NCBI RefSeq assembly: GCF_018873765.1
Contig: NC_057922.1
Span: forward strand, 13,157,563 to 13,221,562
Source of the DNA: Telopea speciosissima
Lineage: Eukaryota; Streptophyta; Magnoliopsida; Proteales; Proteaceae
Reading direction: 5' to 3'
Length of the DNA stretch: 64,000 nucleotides
The first letter of the stretch is position 1. Every line of letters starts with the position of its first letter. A program made the position numbers and the translations under genes. Below are positions 49,010 to 59,550 of this stretch, one piece after another. Below the pieces are notes generated by a model. The model was given only the letters and a program-made list of their open reading frames with translations, was not told where the DNA came from and searched no databases.

Positions 49010-49465
49010 CCCCATGGTGGGCGCCAATCTGCTGCGATCGAAAAGTCTCCTGGTGACGTGTACGACCTGCAAGGGGAGAAAAGACAAAAAAGAGGCCCGG
49101 AGCGGACTCCGAGGGGGTCTCTCCGATGCACAAAATATTTGTCAGAGAAGGGGTACAGAGAGGAGTAAGTGAGTGAAGTTGAGAATATCATACCTAGGTC
49201 CCTCTCTTCTCTTTTTATACCTGGCATGGTTATCGAGGCGATTGATAGCTTCCCAGTCTTCCACCTTCTGACACGTACGATAGTGGGGTTGGTTACTTGC
49301 CTCAAAGAGGGGAACGACTCTTTGGCTCGTGCTCTGAGTAGTTGCTTGCCCCCCAAGCCAAGCTCTGTTACACGTGTCGCACGATCCGTCTTGTTGGCTG
49401 CCGACTAGGATCCTACCATGTGTCGACCACTTGTTGGTCGGATGTTTTTTGGTGTATCACTACCC
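49010..49465 (-). mobile_element. Gypsy-type LTR with primer-binding site, minus strand
   Basis: ATTGGCGCCCACCATGGGGCC (minus, about 49032-49012) is a typical TGGCGCC primer-binding region. Upstream on the minus strand lies an LTR with a strong TATA box, GGTATAAAAAGAG, at about 49222-49210 followed by a GAGAAGAGAGGGACC leader. The outer end is near 49460 (TGATACACC on the minus strand). No second LTR was found. Confidence 0.55.
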
Positions 49466-50995
49466 CACGTATCATGGAAGTCAAATGAGAGGTATTATTG
49501 TAAAAATATTACAAGAGGCATAGTCTCATGTCAAGTATAGGTTTAAGAAAAAACTAGAAACGGAGACGCAACTTCAGAGTTGATTCATTGCTTTCGATGC
49601 AATCACATCATCATTCAATTGGAGGTTACAAGTTGTTTAGAAATTTTTTTATTATTATGAATAGTTGATCATACTAAAAAAACCCAGGGAAGATGTACAA
49701 AAGATTAGTAACGAATCTCCCAAATATGGGTTTAGTAATAGGTATTAAGTGCGGTATCGGTCTCGGCTAAATAATAATAGCACCACCAAAGAACCACCTC
49801 AAAAATTAAAAGTAGCTAATTCTAAAAGGTTTGATACAAAAGTGTCACTACGAGCAAACTAGTCACTTCCCATCATGCGATCTTTTGAAAACAATATCGG
49901 ATTAAATTCTTCAATGTTAGGTGGGTTTTCAAGGGTGATAAAATTTCAATGTTTACATTATGGCGCAAGGATCAAGATATAGTCAAAGAATAGGAATAAA
50001 CAAGTCATCATGAATTTAACAAATCAAAAAGAATAAGAAAAGAAAATGTTATGAAACGAAACAATGAGTGTCAGTTAACTAATTGATATCGAAAAATAGG
50101 ATTTACGTGTAAAAAAAAATAGAATGAAATGTGAAGAACCACGAGATGTCGAAAATAGCACATGTTCGATTATCGATTATCGGTGTAATGAGATTAAAAA
50201 AAGACAAATTAAAACAAAATAAACAAGAGAAATAGCTTGGAAACAACACTATTGCTTACCTCAAACCACCATCACAGCCCCCGGCTAGAGTTATGTGAAG
50301 AAGATGGGGAGTTCTATAGTAAGTTGTGTTCAACCCAAACAGAGCCACTCTAGCTACTAAAACTCTTAAATGGTAGATGCTGTTATCTTTCTCTTTGGGT
50401 GAATTGGAGGTGGATGGAGGCTAAATTGGTAGGGGCGAAACAATTTCAGGGAGTTTGCATGTCTTCTTCCTCTATTCTTTTGACGACTTCGTTATAATAT
50501 TGACCATAATCATCTTAATGGTGTAACCTTGTCCCTCTTTTTGAATTATATTGTCCAATCTCTTTGTTGCATTCACACATGTGAAAAGGGAAATCAGGAT
50601 TTTTAGAGACAATTGAATGAACATACATTGCCCATCTCGTAAACATGAGGTATGACAAGCGCTATCTTGGTTAGATTTGTAATATACCTTCTTAATTAGA
50701 GAAAGTTTTCCTTCACCACATGATCAACTTTCACCACATTATCCTAGGATTCACAAATCCCTATAGAGATTTAGTATCTTCTCCAAAATACCCTCTCGAT
50801 TGCCTCCGGTGTGGTGAATGAATTCCCATTCATATAAACTTTTTTTTTTTTTTTTGGTAGACCCATTCATATAAACATAAAGTGGGTAGTTTTGTAAACT
50901 CAAACCCAGTATTAGGTAATCCTGTAATATCCCCTAACTTTGGTACTCTAAAATCTAAATGAACCTTTTTGATTCCTACCCGTGGCGTACGTCGT
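49466..50995. other. Gene-free stretch
   Basis: GTATCGGTCTCGGC near 49754 is a fragment of the dispersed 'TATCGG' repeat. AT-rich otherwise; no gene. Confidence 0.4.
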
Positions 50996-51063
50996 GGGGA
51001 AGTGGGGAATCCTCTCCCTAAGGCCTAAACGAAAAGCGTCATTACTCGTTACGCGCCCACGCC

Positions 51064-51071
51064 TAGGGTTT
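51064..51071 (+). promoter_or_regulatory. Telo-box upstream of RRP1
   Basis: TAGGGTTT (complement AAACCCTA), 228 bp upstream of the RRP1 start codon; a second copy lies at 51274-51281 in the leader. Telo-boxes are enriched in promoters of plant ribosome-biogenesis genes, which fits the gene's role. Activity is inferred. Confidence 0.5.
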
Positions 51072-51291
51072 CAAAAAGAGGGACCCTCTTTTGTTTTCAG
51101 AGATTATTAGTTTTTAGTGGAAAGTAAGAAAAGCAGGAAACAAACGTCTTTTCTCCTTCTACCGTTGCAGTTCGCTAGTATCCATCAACAACGTCTTCTA
51201 TCTCATTAGCTTGCTTTTAACTCTCTTGAAATCTAGGGTGTTTTTTTGTCTTCTTTTACCAGTTGCAGACATCTAGGGTTTCTCTTTGTCA

Positions 51292-53067
51292 ATGGACTGT
51301 GCCCTAACCGGCTCGTTCATAGCGAAGCAACTCGCCTCATGCGACAAAAAAACCAGAGACAGGGCTCTCCAAACCCTAAAAACATGGCTTCCTTCGCAGC
51401 ACCAAGTGCCCGAAGAAGAGATGAAGAAGATCTGGAAAGGGCTCTTCTACTGTGTCTGGCACGCGGACAAGCAACCCGTACAGCTCGAGCTCATCAATCG
51501 TCTCACTTCGTTGCTCGTAAGTCTAGATCTCGTTGTTTCTTTTCAATACATTGAGGTTTTTTTGACTACAATGGGTCGTGAGTGGAGTGGTATCGATTTT
51601 CTGAGGTTGGATAAGTTTTACCTTTTGTTTAGGAGGTTTATCCACAATTTGTTCTTTCTGTTGAAGAAGAATTCATGGGATATTGAGCTTTTGAGTCGTT
51701 TTATGGGTGTTTTGGAGGAGAAGACTTTGTTGGCTAATGATAAGTATCCAGCTCAGGGTGTTAATTACCATATCTCTGAGATTTTCTTGGATGAACTCAA
51801 GCCTTTTCTTCCAATTAGGAGGGAAGCACTAGATGCCTTGTTGAGTCCTTTCTTTTCTGTGATGATGAAATCTGCAGACAAGGTTCAGTTGAATAAGATT
51901 AAATCCAGCATGTTTGGGTGCTTGCTTAGAAATGGAAGAAAGCTTTTGGATCTCAGAAAATCAGGGGATGATGTTGATTCCAGTGATGAAGTGGTGTTAT
52001 TTGGGACAATAGCTTTGAATTTGGGACTTTCCTCAAAGTTCTTTGATATGGGTTCTTCTTCAGACTGTCTTCAAGGCAATAGGAAAGTGTTGTTTGCTTT
52101 GCATAAGGAGTTTCTCAAGTTAGCGAAGGATTTGGAAAATGCTGGGATAGAGATTCCGTATCCGCAGGTTGAAGATGGCAATGCAGATGAGGTGCCTGAT
52201 TTGATTCCTATTATCGGGCAGGATGTTCAAGCAGCTGAAGTCTCCTCAGAGCCAGTTGAGGTGGCTGCTGTAGTTGCTAATGGTTCAGCTGACAAACCTT
52301 CGAAGAAGAATAAGAAGGCCAAGAAGGCATTGGTTGGAAATGGGAAAAAAGCTAAAAAAGTTAAAAAGAATAAGAATGTTGTTCCTGACTCCATGGTGTT
52401 AGAAAATGGCACCACCTCTGATGACCAGAATGAGGTTGTAAATGTAAACAATGGCGAGAATTCAAATGATGATGGTGAAGTGAAGGATAAGGATAACAGC
52501 GACATTGCAGATATTGATATTTCAAATGGAAACCTGACACATGATGGAAATTTGATTGCATTCAGTGAATCTGTGATATCAAATCTACAGATGCAGTTTG
52601 AGAAAGTTGCTGCTGAGGTTGGCATGGGTGTGGATGGTATGAGCTCACTTGATTCACCTACATCAGTGATTAATCGCTCTGTATCAAAAAAGAGAAAGAG
52701 ATCAAAGAGTACAGATGGGCAGGTTTCTCATACTCTGGGTTTGTGTAATCCGGGAGTTGTCGGAGGTAGTGCAGCTGGAAAGAGTGGGGAAAATAGTGCC
52801 AAGAAGGTCAGGTTTTCCATGAAAAATAATTTGGTGTGGAAACCCCACAGTCCCTTACCTCCACAAAGTTTGAGGTTACCACCATCTGCGACTCCTAGAG
52901 GTAGTGCACTTAAGAAAGGGATTCCTGCAGGCCCTATTAGAGAGATTCCACCCACAACAAAAAGGGTGAAGCTGAAGACAAGTTCTGTCAAGAAGGGGCG
53001 GAAGGCTAAAAAGAGTGTTTTGCCAGCCATCAAACAATTAAGGAAGTTGCGATCCCTTTCTGTTTAA
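51292..53067 (+). CDS. RRP1: Ribosomal RNA processing protein 1 (RRP1/NOP52 family)
   Basis: Nucleolar protein acting in pre-rRNA processing for the 60S subunit (family knowledge). One exon, 591 residues, starting at ATG 51292 (MDCALTGSFIAKQLASCDKK). The N-terminal Nop52 domain (about residues 5-215) shows the family marks MGREWSGIDFLRLDKFYLL and FLDELKPFLP. An acidic and lysine-rich middle follows (KKNKKAKK, KKAKKVKKNK), then SKKRKRSKS and KKVRFSMKNNLVWKPHSPLP with a basic tail KKGRKAKK, typical nucleolar-localisation sequence. No stop or frameshift. The lack of introns could mean an old retrocopy or simply an intronless plant lineage; no poly(A) scar was seen. Confidence 0.93.
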   Translation: MDCALTGSFIAKQLASCDKKTRDRALQTLKTWLPSQHQVPEEEMKKIWKGLFYCVWHADKQPVQLELINRLTSLLVSLDLVVSFQYIEVFLTTMGREWSGIDFLRLDKFYLLFRRFIHNLFFLLKKNSWDIELLSRFMGVLEEKTLLANDKYPAQGVNYHISEIFLDELKPFLPIRREALDALLSPFFSVMMKSADKVQLNKIKSSMFGCLLRNGRKLLDLRKSGDDVDSSDEVVLFGTIALNLGLSSKFFDMGSSSDCLQGNRKVLFALHKEFLKLAKDLENAGIEIPYPQVEDGNADEVPDLIPIIGQDVQAAEVSSEPVEVAAVVANGSADKPSKKNKKAKKALVGNGKKAKKVKKNKNVVPDSMVLENGTTSDDQNEVVNVNNGENSNDDGEVKDKDNSDIADIDISNGNLTHDGNLIAFSESVISNLQMQFEKVAAEVGMGVDGMSSLDSPTSVINRSVSKKRKRSKSTDGQVSHTLGLCNPGVVGGSAAGKSGENSAKKVRFSMKNNLVWKPHSPLPPQSLRLPPSATPRGSALKKGIPAGPIREIPPTTKRVKLKTSSVKKGRKAKKSVLPAIKQLRKLRSLSV

Positions 53068-56000
53068 TCCAATTGTGGTATCAGGATTGTATTGTATCAC
53101 TTCGAGTGTCAGTGCTGTTATGTTTTAATTTATCAAAGTTTAAACCTCTGGCAACAGGTGCTCTGCTGTTCCTTATTCTACATTTCAGTGGAATAAGAAA
53201 TATTGATGTGATTTCATGAATGATTCTTTTGTCAAAACAGTAAATGTTGGCTTTAGTAAAACACGCTTTCTGGTTGGACATGATAAATTTTTTTCCTAAA
53301 ATGTTTTTGATAAATAAGATGAGAGATATGTTATTGCTTGTATGCCTTGCTTCTCCTTGCTCTGCATATCATGTTTTTTACAATGATTACTGCATGATGC
53401 TGAATATCCAAAAATAAATGGTGTGCTAGTGTATAAATATTGAAATGGTACTAATGTGTTCTATCGTTTCTGTGCCTCTTGATGCATTCTTCTGGAATTT
53501 TTTTCTTCCTTGAATCACTTCAAAAGGATTCACAATTTAATAATATCTCGGATTTTTTAGTTATTGAATGACATAATTTCTGATATCTGTATGTACTAAT
53601 ATGACTAGATTTTTCAGGGCATGGTTTAAAATAAAATTACAGCACTCTGTGCTACCTGTTTCCTAAAAATAGGCAATCTGCCTGTGTCTGGCAATTCATT
53701 TAAGTAAAAAAAATGAGTTTTACTTCCGTACCTGATTAATATACATAACCTAGAGGGAGCAGAGGATGCTGTCATGTTACCTACTCGAAAATTTCACTAT
53801 TTGCTTTTCTTTGTCAGGTCTTTTCTATCTTGTTCTCGTGGTCTTTGCTTTTCTTGATTGACTTCTATTTAGTATTGGACAAGATTCTTTTGTGACTCAT
53901 GAATACTTACGTACTCTCATTAGGTCTAATGTCTTCAAACCAGAGCTATAGCTTGGTGCATCCCAAGAAACCCTAACCTTAAACATAGAACTTAGAGCTA
54001 AATTGCAAATGGACTAAAGTCTGAATTGGGATAGATCAAGTAGGAAAAAATTAGGGGAAATGGGGGATATTCTGTATCTCAAAAACCAGATATCCGAATA
54101 GGCTGAAACTCAAGTCGAGTAGCCCTTCTAGACTGTCAAACTAAACCCCAAAATTTAATTGGAATCCAATGACAATTGAAGGGTGCGATTGGCTAAGTTT
54201 TGGATCTCGGGTACAGCAGGGTAGGGGGTTACCCGCTGTTAGAGAAGGATTTTAAACTGAGGTTCATTTGTTGGTAATGATGGGTTTAGATGCTGGTGAC
54301 TGATTCCAAGTTTGGGAGCAGTTGGAAATGAAAATTTGAAGTTATGAAGAAAATAAATGATCCAGATAGCTCACATAATGGGCTTATTTTATTAGTAATA
54401 AGCCTTGGGTTGGTTATGTATGTGTTGGGCTTTTGATTCCATGTGTTTTCATTGTAATAGGCCACTTTAATGGGCGTAATATATGGGTAGAAGGTAGGCA
54501 TACAGGATTTACAGTATCACTTTAGTTAGTCTTTTATTTTAAGCTGTTTTCCAAGTTATTTAGACTTTAGATACCTTGGAACACTCTCACCTATGTGTGG
54601 GATGTTTCTTGTTAGGATTATGTTTCCTTTTTTAGCTATGTTTGCTATTAGCTATTTGGATTTTAATATCCTAGTCCAATTAGGATTGTCTTCAATTTCT
54701 CTATAGATAGATTGTAAGAGCCAAGGCCCATTCACGATTTGATGAATAATAGACTTGAGCTTTTGGTTCAATGGAGTGTTGTGCAATTCAGTAGAGGGTG
54801 AGAGATCCTTGGAGGGCAGTGAGACGCTGTTCCTTGTTCGTAGTGGAAAGCCATAGTTATCGATTTTTCTTCTTTACGCTGTTTTCTATCATTCAAGTAA
54901 GCTTTAATGCATCTGTTTTTATTCAAACTTGCTGTTAACTATTTAATCTGATTTTTGATAAGATTATCGTCTCTTCTATTTGCTGATTACCTATTGTTTA
55001 TATTGATAATAACATCACAGTCATAACCCTCTCAAATTGATCTAGCGGCTATTCTTTTTTTTTAGTCCTTTTGATCAGAATCGGGATTCCTTATAGTGAG
55101 GAATCTGATGGTCAGATTCCTCCCTAAACCCTCAAGAGGCACCTTTGAACAAGGATTGGTGCTGATCTGATTTAATTAAATTTCTCATGATTCTGCTTAT
55201 TTTCTGAACTAGATCTGATTCTTGTCTAATTACCTTAAATCCAAGCCATTAGTTTTGAATCATATTTTGGAGATTGAAATAGCCTACTAAGAGTAACACT
55301 TGATCAGCTGTTTAGGCTGATCTGATTTTCTGATTTCGAGTACTTTAATTTCTCATGTTTCCTGAATTTTTGTTTCAGATTTACTCATTCTCTAATTACT
55401 CTTAACCTGACACTTGGATCATTGCTCAATTTTGGGAATCATCTGTTCTAATTGTGTGAGTGATCGTCAGACTTTGACCTGTATCTGAGAAGGTTGGCTT
55501 TCCTATTTGGGTTTTCTATTTTTTGGTGAACTATTTGGGTTTATTTGGGATCTTGTAAGGTGTTTAGCTTGAACCTAGGGTTCATCCTACCTTCTCCCCC
55601 ACCAATAAAGGTGGCTGAAGTGAGGGGAAACCGTGGCTATGTAGAAGTAAGAAGGAAAGAATATAGAAAAGAGAATGAAGAAGATGGCAGGGAAATACAA
55701 AAACTAACTATAGATTGAAGAGATGAACCAGAAGAAGAAATCGGTTATGATGAAGAAGATATCAGTACATCACAATGCTTACAAGTAGCTATCAAAGCCA
55801 AAAAGAAAATCAACTTTCATTAATTCAAAATTCACTCTAACCTTCTTGGTACAATGCTATGGTGACCTTCTTGGTACATTGCTATGGTGAGTGATATGAT
55901 TAGATACAATAACTGTCATGTACATATTCTATTTTTCGGAGAGCCACTAAGAATCATATATCTACTATGCATGCTATTTTTAACTTGTTTCAAGATTTAT

Positions 56001-56386
56001 TTGATCAACAAATCAATTTTAAGCAAAGTGGTATTCTTTTTTGTAGAAATGTATATATTGAAGTTAGGAATATGGTGAATTGTAGCTTGGAGCGAGCTAT
56101 TTATTAGGTACCCCATGTTTTCCATATTTTTTCAATGTAACAGATCTCACACTTGGATCTGGAAGATTCCTTTACTTTCTCTGTCTTCACACTTAAATTT
56201 GTCTTTAATTCTATTCCAACTTATTGAATGTCCTATTTTTTATTTTTCTACTAAAATATGTAATATATTAGATTCTATTAATTTCTGATTTTGGAAAGGG
56301 ATTGATAATTCTGATAAAAAATGGTTTATTTCTTGGAGTTCTATAAAATGTCATAAATCTCATGGTTTGGGTTTTTGCAGTACTCA
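53068..56386. other. Gene-free stretch downstream of RRP1
   Basis: Begins with the RRP1 3' untranslated region. 54480-54860 has the flavour of an LTR leader (TAAGAGCCAAGGCCCATTC, TTGGAGGGCAGTGAGACGC) without a partner. 'CCTTCTTGGTACA' is repeated in tandem near 55840-55880. No gene recognised. Confidence 0.4.
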
Positions 56387-56395
56387 TTTATAATA

Positions 56396-57961
56396 GAAAA
56401 AATTACACTGCCACCTCCTGAGGTTTGTACCAAATATAGAGTGACCCCATGTATTTCTAAATTATACAGTCGCACACCCTGAGTTCCCAATCTGTTAGGT
56501 TGGTGTTACGGTGTTGATTAAATTTGCCGGCAAATGATTAATATACCCCTTTCAGGGTGAGTTTACCATTTCGCTCATAAGGCATCCCTAACTTCACACC
56601 CCTTTCCCCTGTTACTCGAATCAGAAAGATAACCATGTCGACAGCTTCCTTCAAGTTTCCAGTAGACTTGGATTTAGCCATAATAATCTGCAAATCGATA
56701 TGAGAAAGAAAAAAAAAAAGAAAGAAGCAAACACTTTCAAATCGATACCTGCCAATAATCTTCCAAAGAGGATCAATCAATGCCGTAAAAAAGACTGGAA
56801 TTTGAAACTGATTCTGCCAGCAACCTTCAATTGATTCTGCCAATAACTATCAAAAAAGCAAAGTACCACTGGCCTATTGGGAGATTTTCATTTGCAGAAA
56901 CTCAGGCAGAGAATTGCAGCAAAACCCAGGTCGAAGGACCAATATAGAAGTGTCTTCAATACCCCAAAATTTCAGTCAAATCCAACGGAAAGATCTGAAT
57001 TAATAGCAAGAACAGAATCTGCCAGAAATTTCAGAGATAAAAATTGCAGCCAAGAGGAGAACAGAAATTACTTCGCATCAGATACTTGGATCAATAGCAC
57101 ACATAGGTTGAAGGACCTATCTAAAGTAACCTTCAATGCCCCAGATTATTGGGCTGGTCTGTTGCAACAGAGAAGTGTGTTTTTCTGGATCAAGCAGAAA
57201 ACTAGACAGAAGTATCTTATTTACGCTTCTCGATCGGAAATTTCGCCGAAATGAGGGGGTTTTCCTTCATCGGCCGAGCTTCCAGAGCTCTTCACGACCA
57301 CCTTTCTTTGTCGAAGCTGCTGGTTCTTGTCACTGTCAGGTTCCGATCTCATTTTCCCCTGGATTTTCTTGAAGTTTTTCTTTTCCTCACTTTAGTATGA
57401 CTGACCATTTTAATCTATCCTATTTCATGTTTGTGGATCTTACGAATTATTTTCATCTGTTAAGTGAGTGTTGAAGCTCACTCTTGCTACTGCTTGATTC
57501 TTCTAAGTCTAAAATTTGATTTTGCTCGTCTTGATTAGCTCTGTGCTATGCGACATTGTTGTTCTCTCATCATCGTAAACACACAGTATCCCATGGCTAA
57601 CCTCACGGACTGGGTCGTAGAAGAATTCAGGAGAGAAGACGCAACCTCAAAACCAGCAGCTTCTGTTGCTGCTCATCCCCCATCGTCGTTGCCGCTGAAC
57701 CACCTCAACATAACCCTAAACCCTCTTTCCAATTCGAGTAAAGGGGAAGGGGGGTTGTGAAGTTTGGGATGCCCTATGGGCAAAATAGTAAACTCACATC
57801 TTGAAAGGGGTATATTAGTCATTTGAAGGCAAACTTAACCAACACCATATCACCTAATGAATGGATTGAGAACTTAGGGGGTGCGACTGTATAATTTAGA
57901 AACACAAGGGGGTTGCTCTGTATTAAATACAAATTTCAGGGGATGACAGTGTAATTTTCCC
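56396..57961. mobile_element. Pack-MULE carrying an NDB gene fragment, 1566 bp
   Basis: GAAAAAATTACACTGCC at the left and the complement of CAGTGTAATTTTCCC at the right start inverted repeats of ~235 bp (56396-56630 and 57725-57961; shared TCTAAATTATACAGTCGCAC and AATATACCCCTTTCA). The flanking 9-bp duplication is perfect: TTTATAATA at 56387-56395 and 57962-57970. That combination marks a Mutator-like element. There is no transposase; the interior instead holds gene-like sequence, including what looks like the first exon of an NDB dehydrogenase. A second exon-like piece (MAKSKSTGNLKEAVDMV, minus strand near 56683-56630) is not identified. Confidence 0.87.
57251..57339 (+). pseudogene. Captured first exon of an external NAD(P)H dehydrogenase (NDB)
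   Basis: ATG at 57251 opens MRGFSFIGRASRALHDHLSL and SKLLVLVTV, then CAG|GTTCCG gives a splice donor at 57340. This closely follows the start of plant type-II external NAD(P)H:ubiquinone oxidoreductases (family form MRGFT...RASRA..DHPSLSKLLVL.TVSGG), which oxidise cytosolic NAD(P)H at the outer face of the mitochondrial inner membrane. The sequence behind the donor looks like intron. The two nucleotide-binding domains and EF-hand are absent, so this is an exon-1 fragment inside the MULE. Identification is by recognition of a short N-terminus and should be treated as likely, not certain. Confidence 0.65.
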
Positions 57962-57970
57962 TTTATAATA

Positions 57971-58439
57971 GTAAGGCTTTGTTATTACAACTTGTTTGGT
58001 GTCTCCTCGCGAACTCATCTTAGTTATGGATTAGAATTTTTAAATGCCATTACTTCAATAATAATGAATTTGCTGGATTCTTTTACTTTGTTTAAGAAAT
58101 GTTCTTTAATTTGGAATAATTTACTTAAGGGATTTTCTTATTGACAACTCTCAAGGTGTTAAATAAATTATAATCTTATTTTTTGCCCTTTTGGTATGAC
58201 ATACAATTTTTTTTTTTTCCATTGAGGGTTAAGTGTCATTTCACGTGTGCACTTAAAAAATGTGCATGATAATGACACCGACATTCACATTCAATTTATT
58301 TTTAAAATCTCTTTTATACCCATATCTTAAAAACCTTTTGAGAAAAAGACGACGATTCAAAGGTGTTAATTTCTAAATGCACCTATAGAGAGGTGTCATT
58401 TAGACATTCCCTTTAGTTAAAGTGTTACTTTTAAAACAA
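57971..58439. other. Gene-free AT-rich stretch
   Basis: The part near 58226-58275 (GTGTCATTTCACGTG, CACTTAAAAAATGTGCA) resembles the middle of the MITE at 11921-12211. No gene. Confidence 0.4.
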
Positions 58440-58724
58440 AAGGAAAATCTTGTTATAACCAAGGTAGGTTACAAGAAGATTGTAACCTTATTTCTATGTC
58501 ACAGTCTTATTTTCAAAAGTTATTTTAATCATGCATAAAAAAATAATTTTAAAATAAGAAGAACGTGACTTATCATTAATTTTTTTTCTTTCAAAAATTG
58601 TCATTGTCCATGTGAAATGGCAAGATTACTCGTACATTAAATAACTTTTGAGAATAAGATAAGGAGTAAAAATTGAGGTTACAACTTCTTAGTTCACCTA
58701 CTTGGGGACAACAAGATACACCCT
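58440..58724. mobile_element. MITE, copy 2 of a two-copy family
   Basis: Ends AGGAAAATCTTGTTATAACC and, as reverse complement of the right end, AGGGTGTATCTTGTTGTCCC match the ends at 11921-12211. Inner edges (GGTTACAACTTCTTAGTTCACC versus its complement-like left side GTAGGTTACAAG) also pair. Confidence 0.55.
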
Positions 58725-59318
58725 AAAGCAAATGGTATGTTAGAGGGTTAGAGATGGATCCTAATATATCTCCGTGGCATGATCCTTGAATCCCATACCT
58801 TGATAATTTTTGTGCTTCTATACAGTTATCTATTAATCCATTATTCTAAGGTGAGCGAGCTTATTCATAATGGTAGTTGCCTAGTTGGTATTATAATCTA
58901 ATTCCTTCTCTCTTCCCAAATCAAATTGCTAATGCTATCTTACTTATTCCTTTTAAGTAGACAACCTTTTATGGAAAGTTCTTATTGATGCTCTTAATCC
59001 TAGGACGAAGTTCTTCGTTTTTTTAAATTTGGATTCAATGAGTGTTTTTTTGCAATAGGAAATTAGAATTAGATTGACATTTATTGTTATCTTGTGAGTT
59101 TTTTAAAAGGATTTAGACTGCAGGACCATTAAGCATATGAAGAGAGTATTTCCATTCTTCTTCCATTTCAATCTAGTTGAGTCACTTTCACTTGATTCAT
59201 CTATATTCTGTAGATGGGCTTATGATCTGAATGTTTTTAACCCTGTTTGTCCTTGAATCAATTCCCAATAATGAGTATATCTCAACTATGGTTGATCACC
59301 AGAGACTATCATATATAG
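58725..59318. other. Gene-free stretch
   Basis: No gene or bounded repeat recognised. Confidence 0.35.
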
Positions 59319-59550
59319 GCAAGAGATCTCTACTTAGTCGCCTAGTCTCTATACAAGCGCCTGGACCAATGGGGGGAGCACGCCCGAGTATCTACCCAGG
59401 AGGTAGAGGCGTCATTTCATGGTGCCCTGTGAGAGGGCGTAGGAAACACCATCAACTAGGGATCTTTTTCCAATCATATATGTATCAACTTATTCTCATA
59501 TGTAATGGCAGCTTTGATCCTCTAAGAAGAGAGGCATGATAGACCTCTAT
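59319..59550 (+). repeat. Dispersed repeat, copy B
   Basis: Plus-strand counterpart of 28600-28821: GGCAAGAGATCTCTACTTAG, CAAGCGCCTGGACCAATGG, GTATCTACCCAGGAGGTAGA, GGTGCCCTGTGAGAGGGCG and AGGAAACACCATC. Confidence 0.7.

Noticed and set aside
56877-57254. 125-codon plus-strand open frame inside the Pack-MULE
   Set aside because: Unlike any family known to me; it overlaps the NDB ATG by a few bases and is better read as captured leader sequence.
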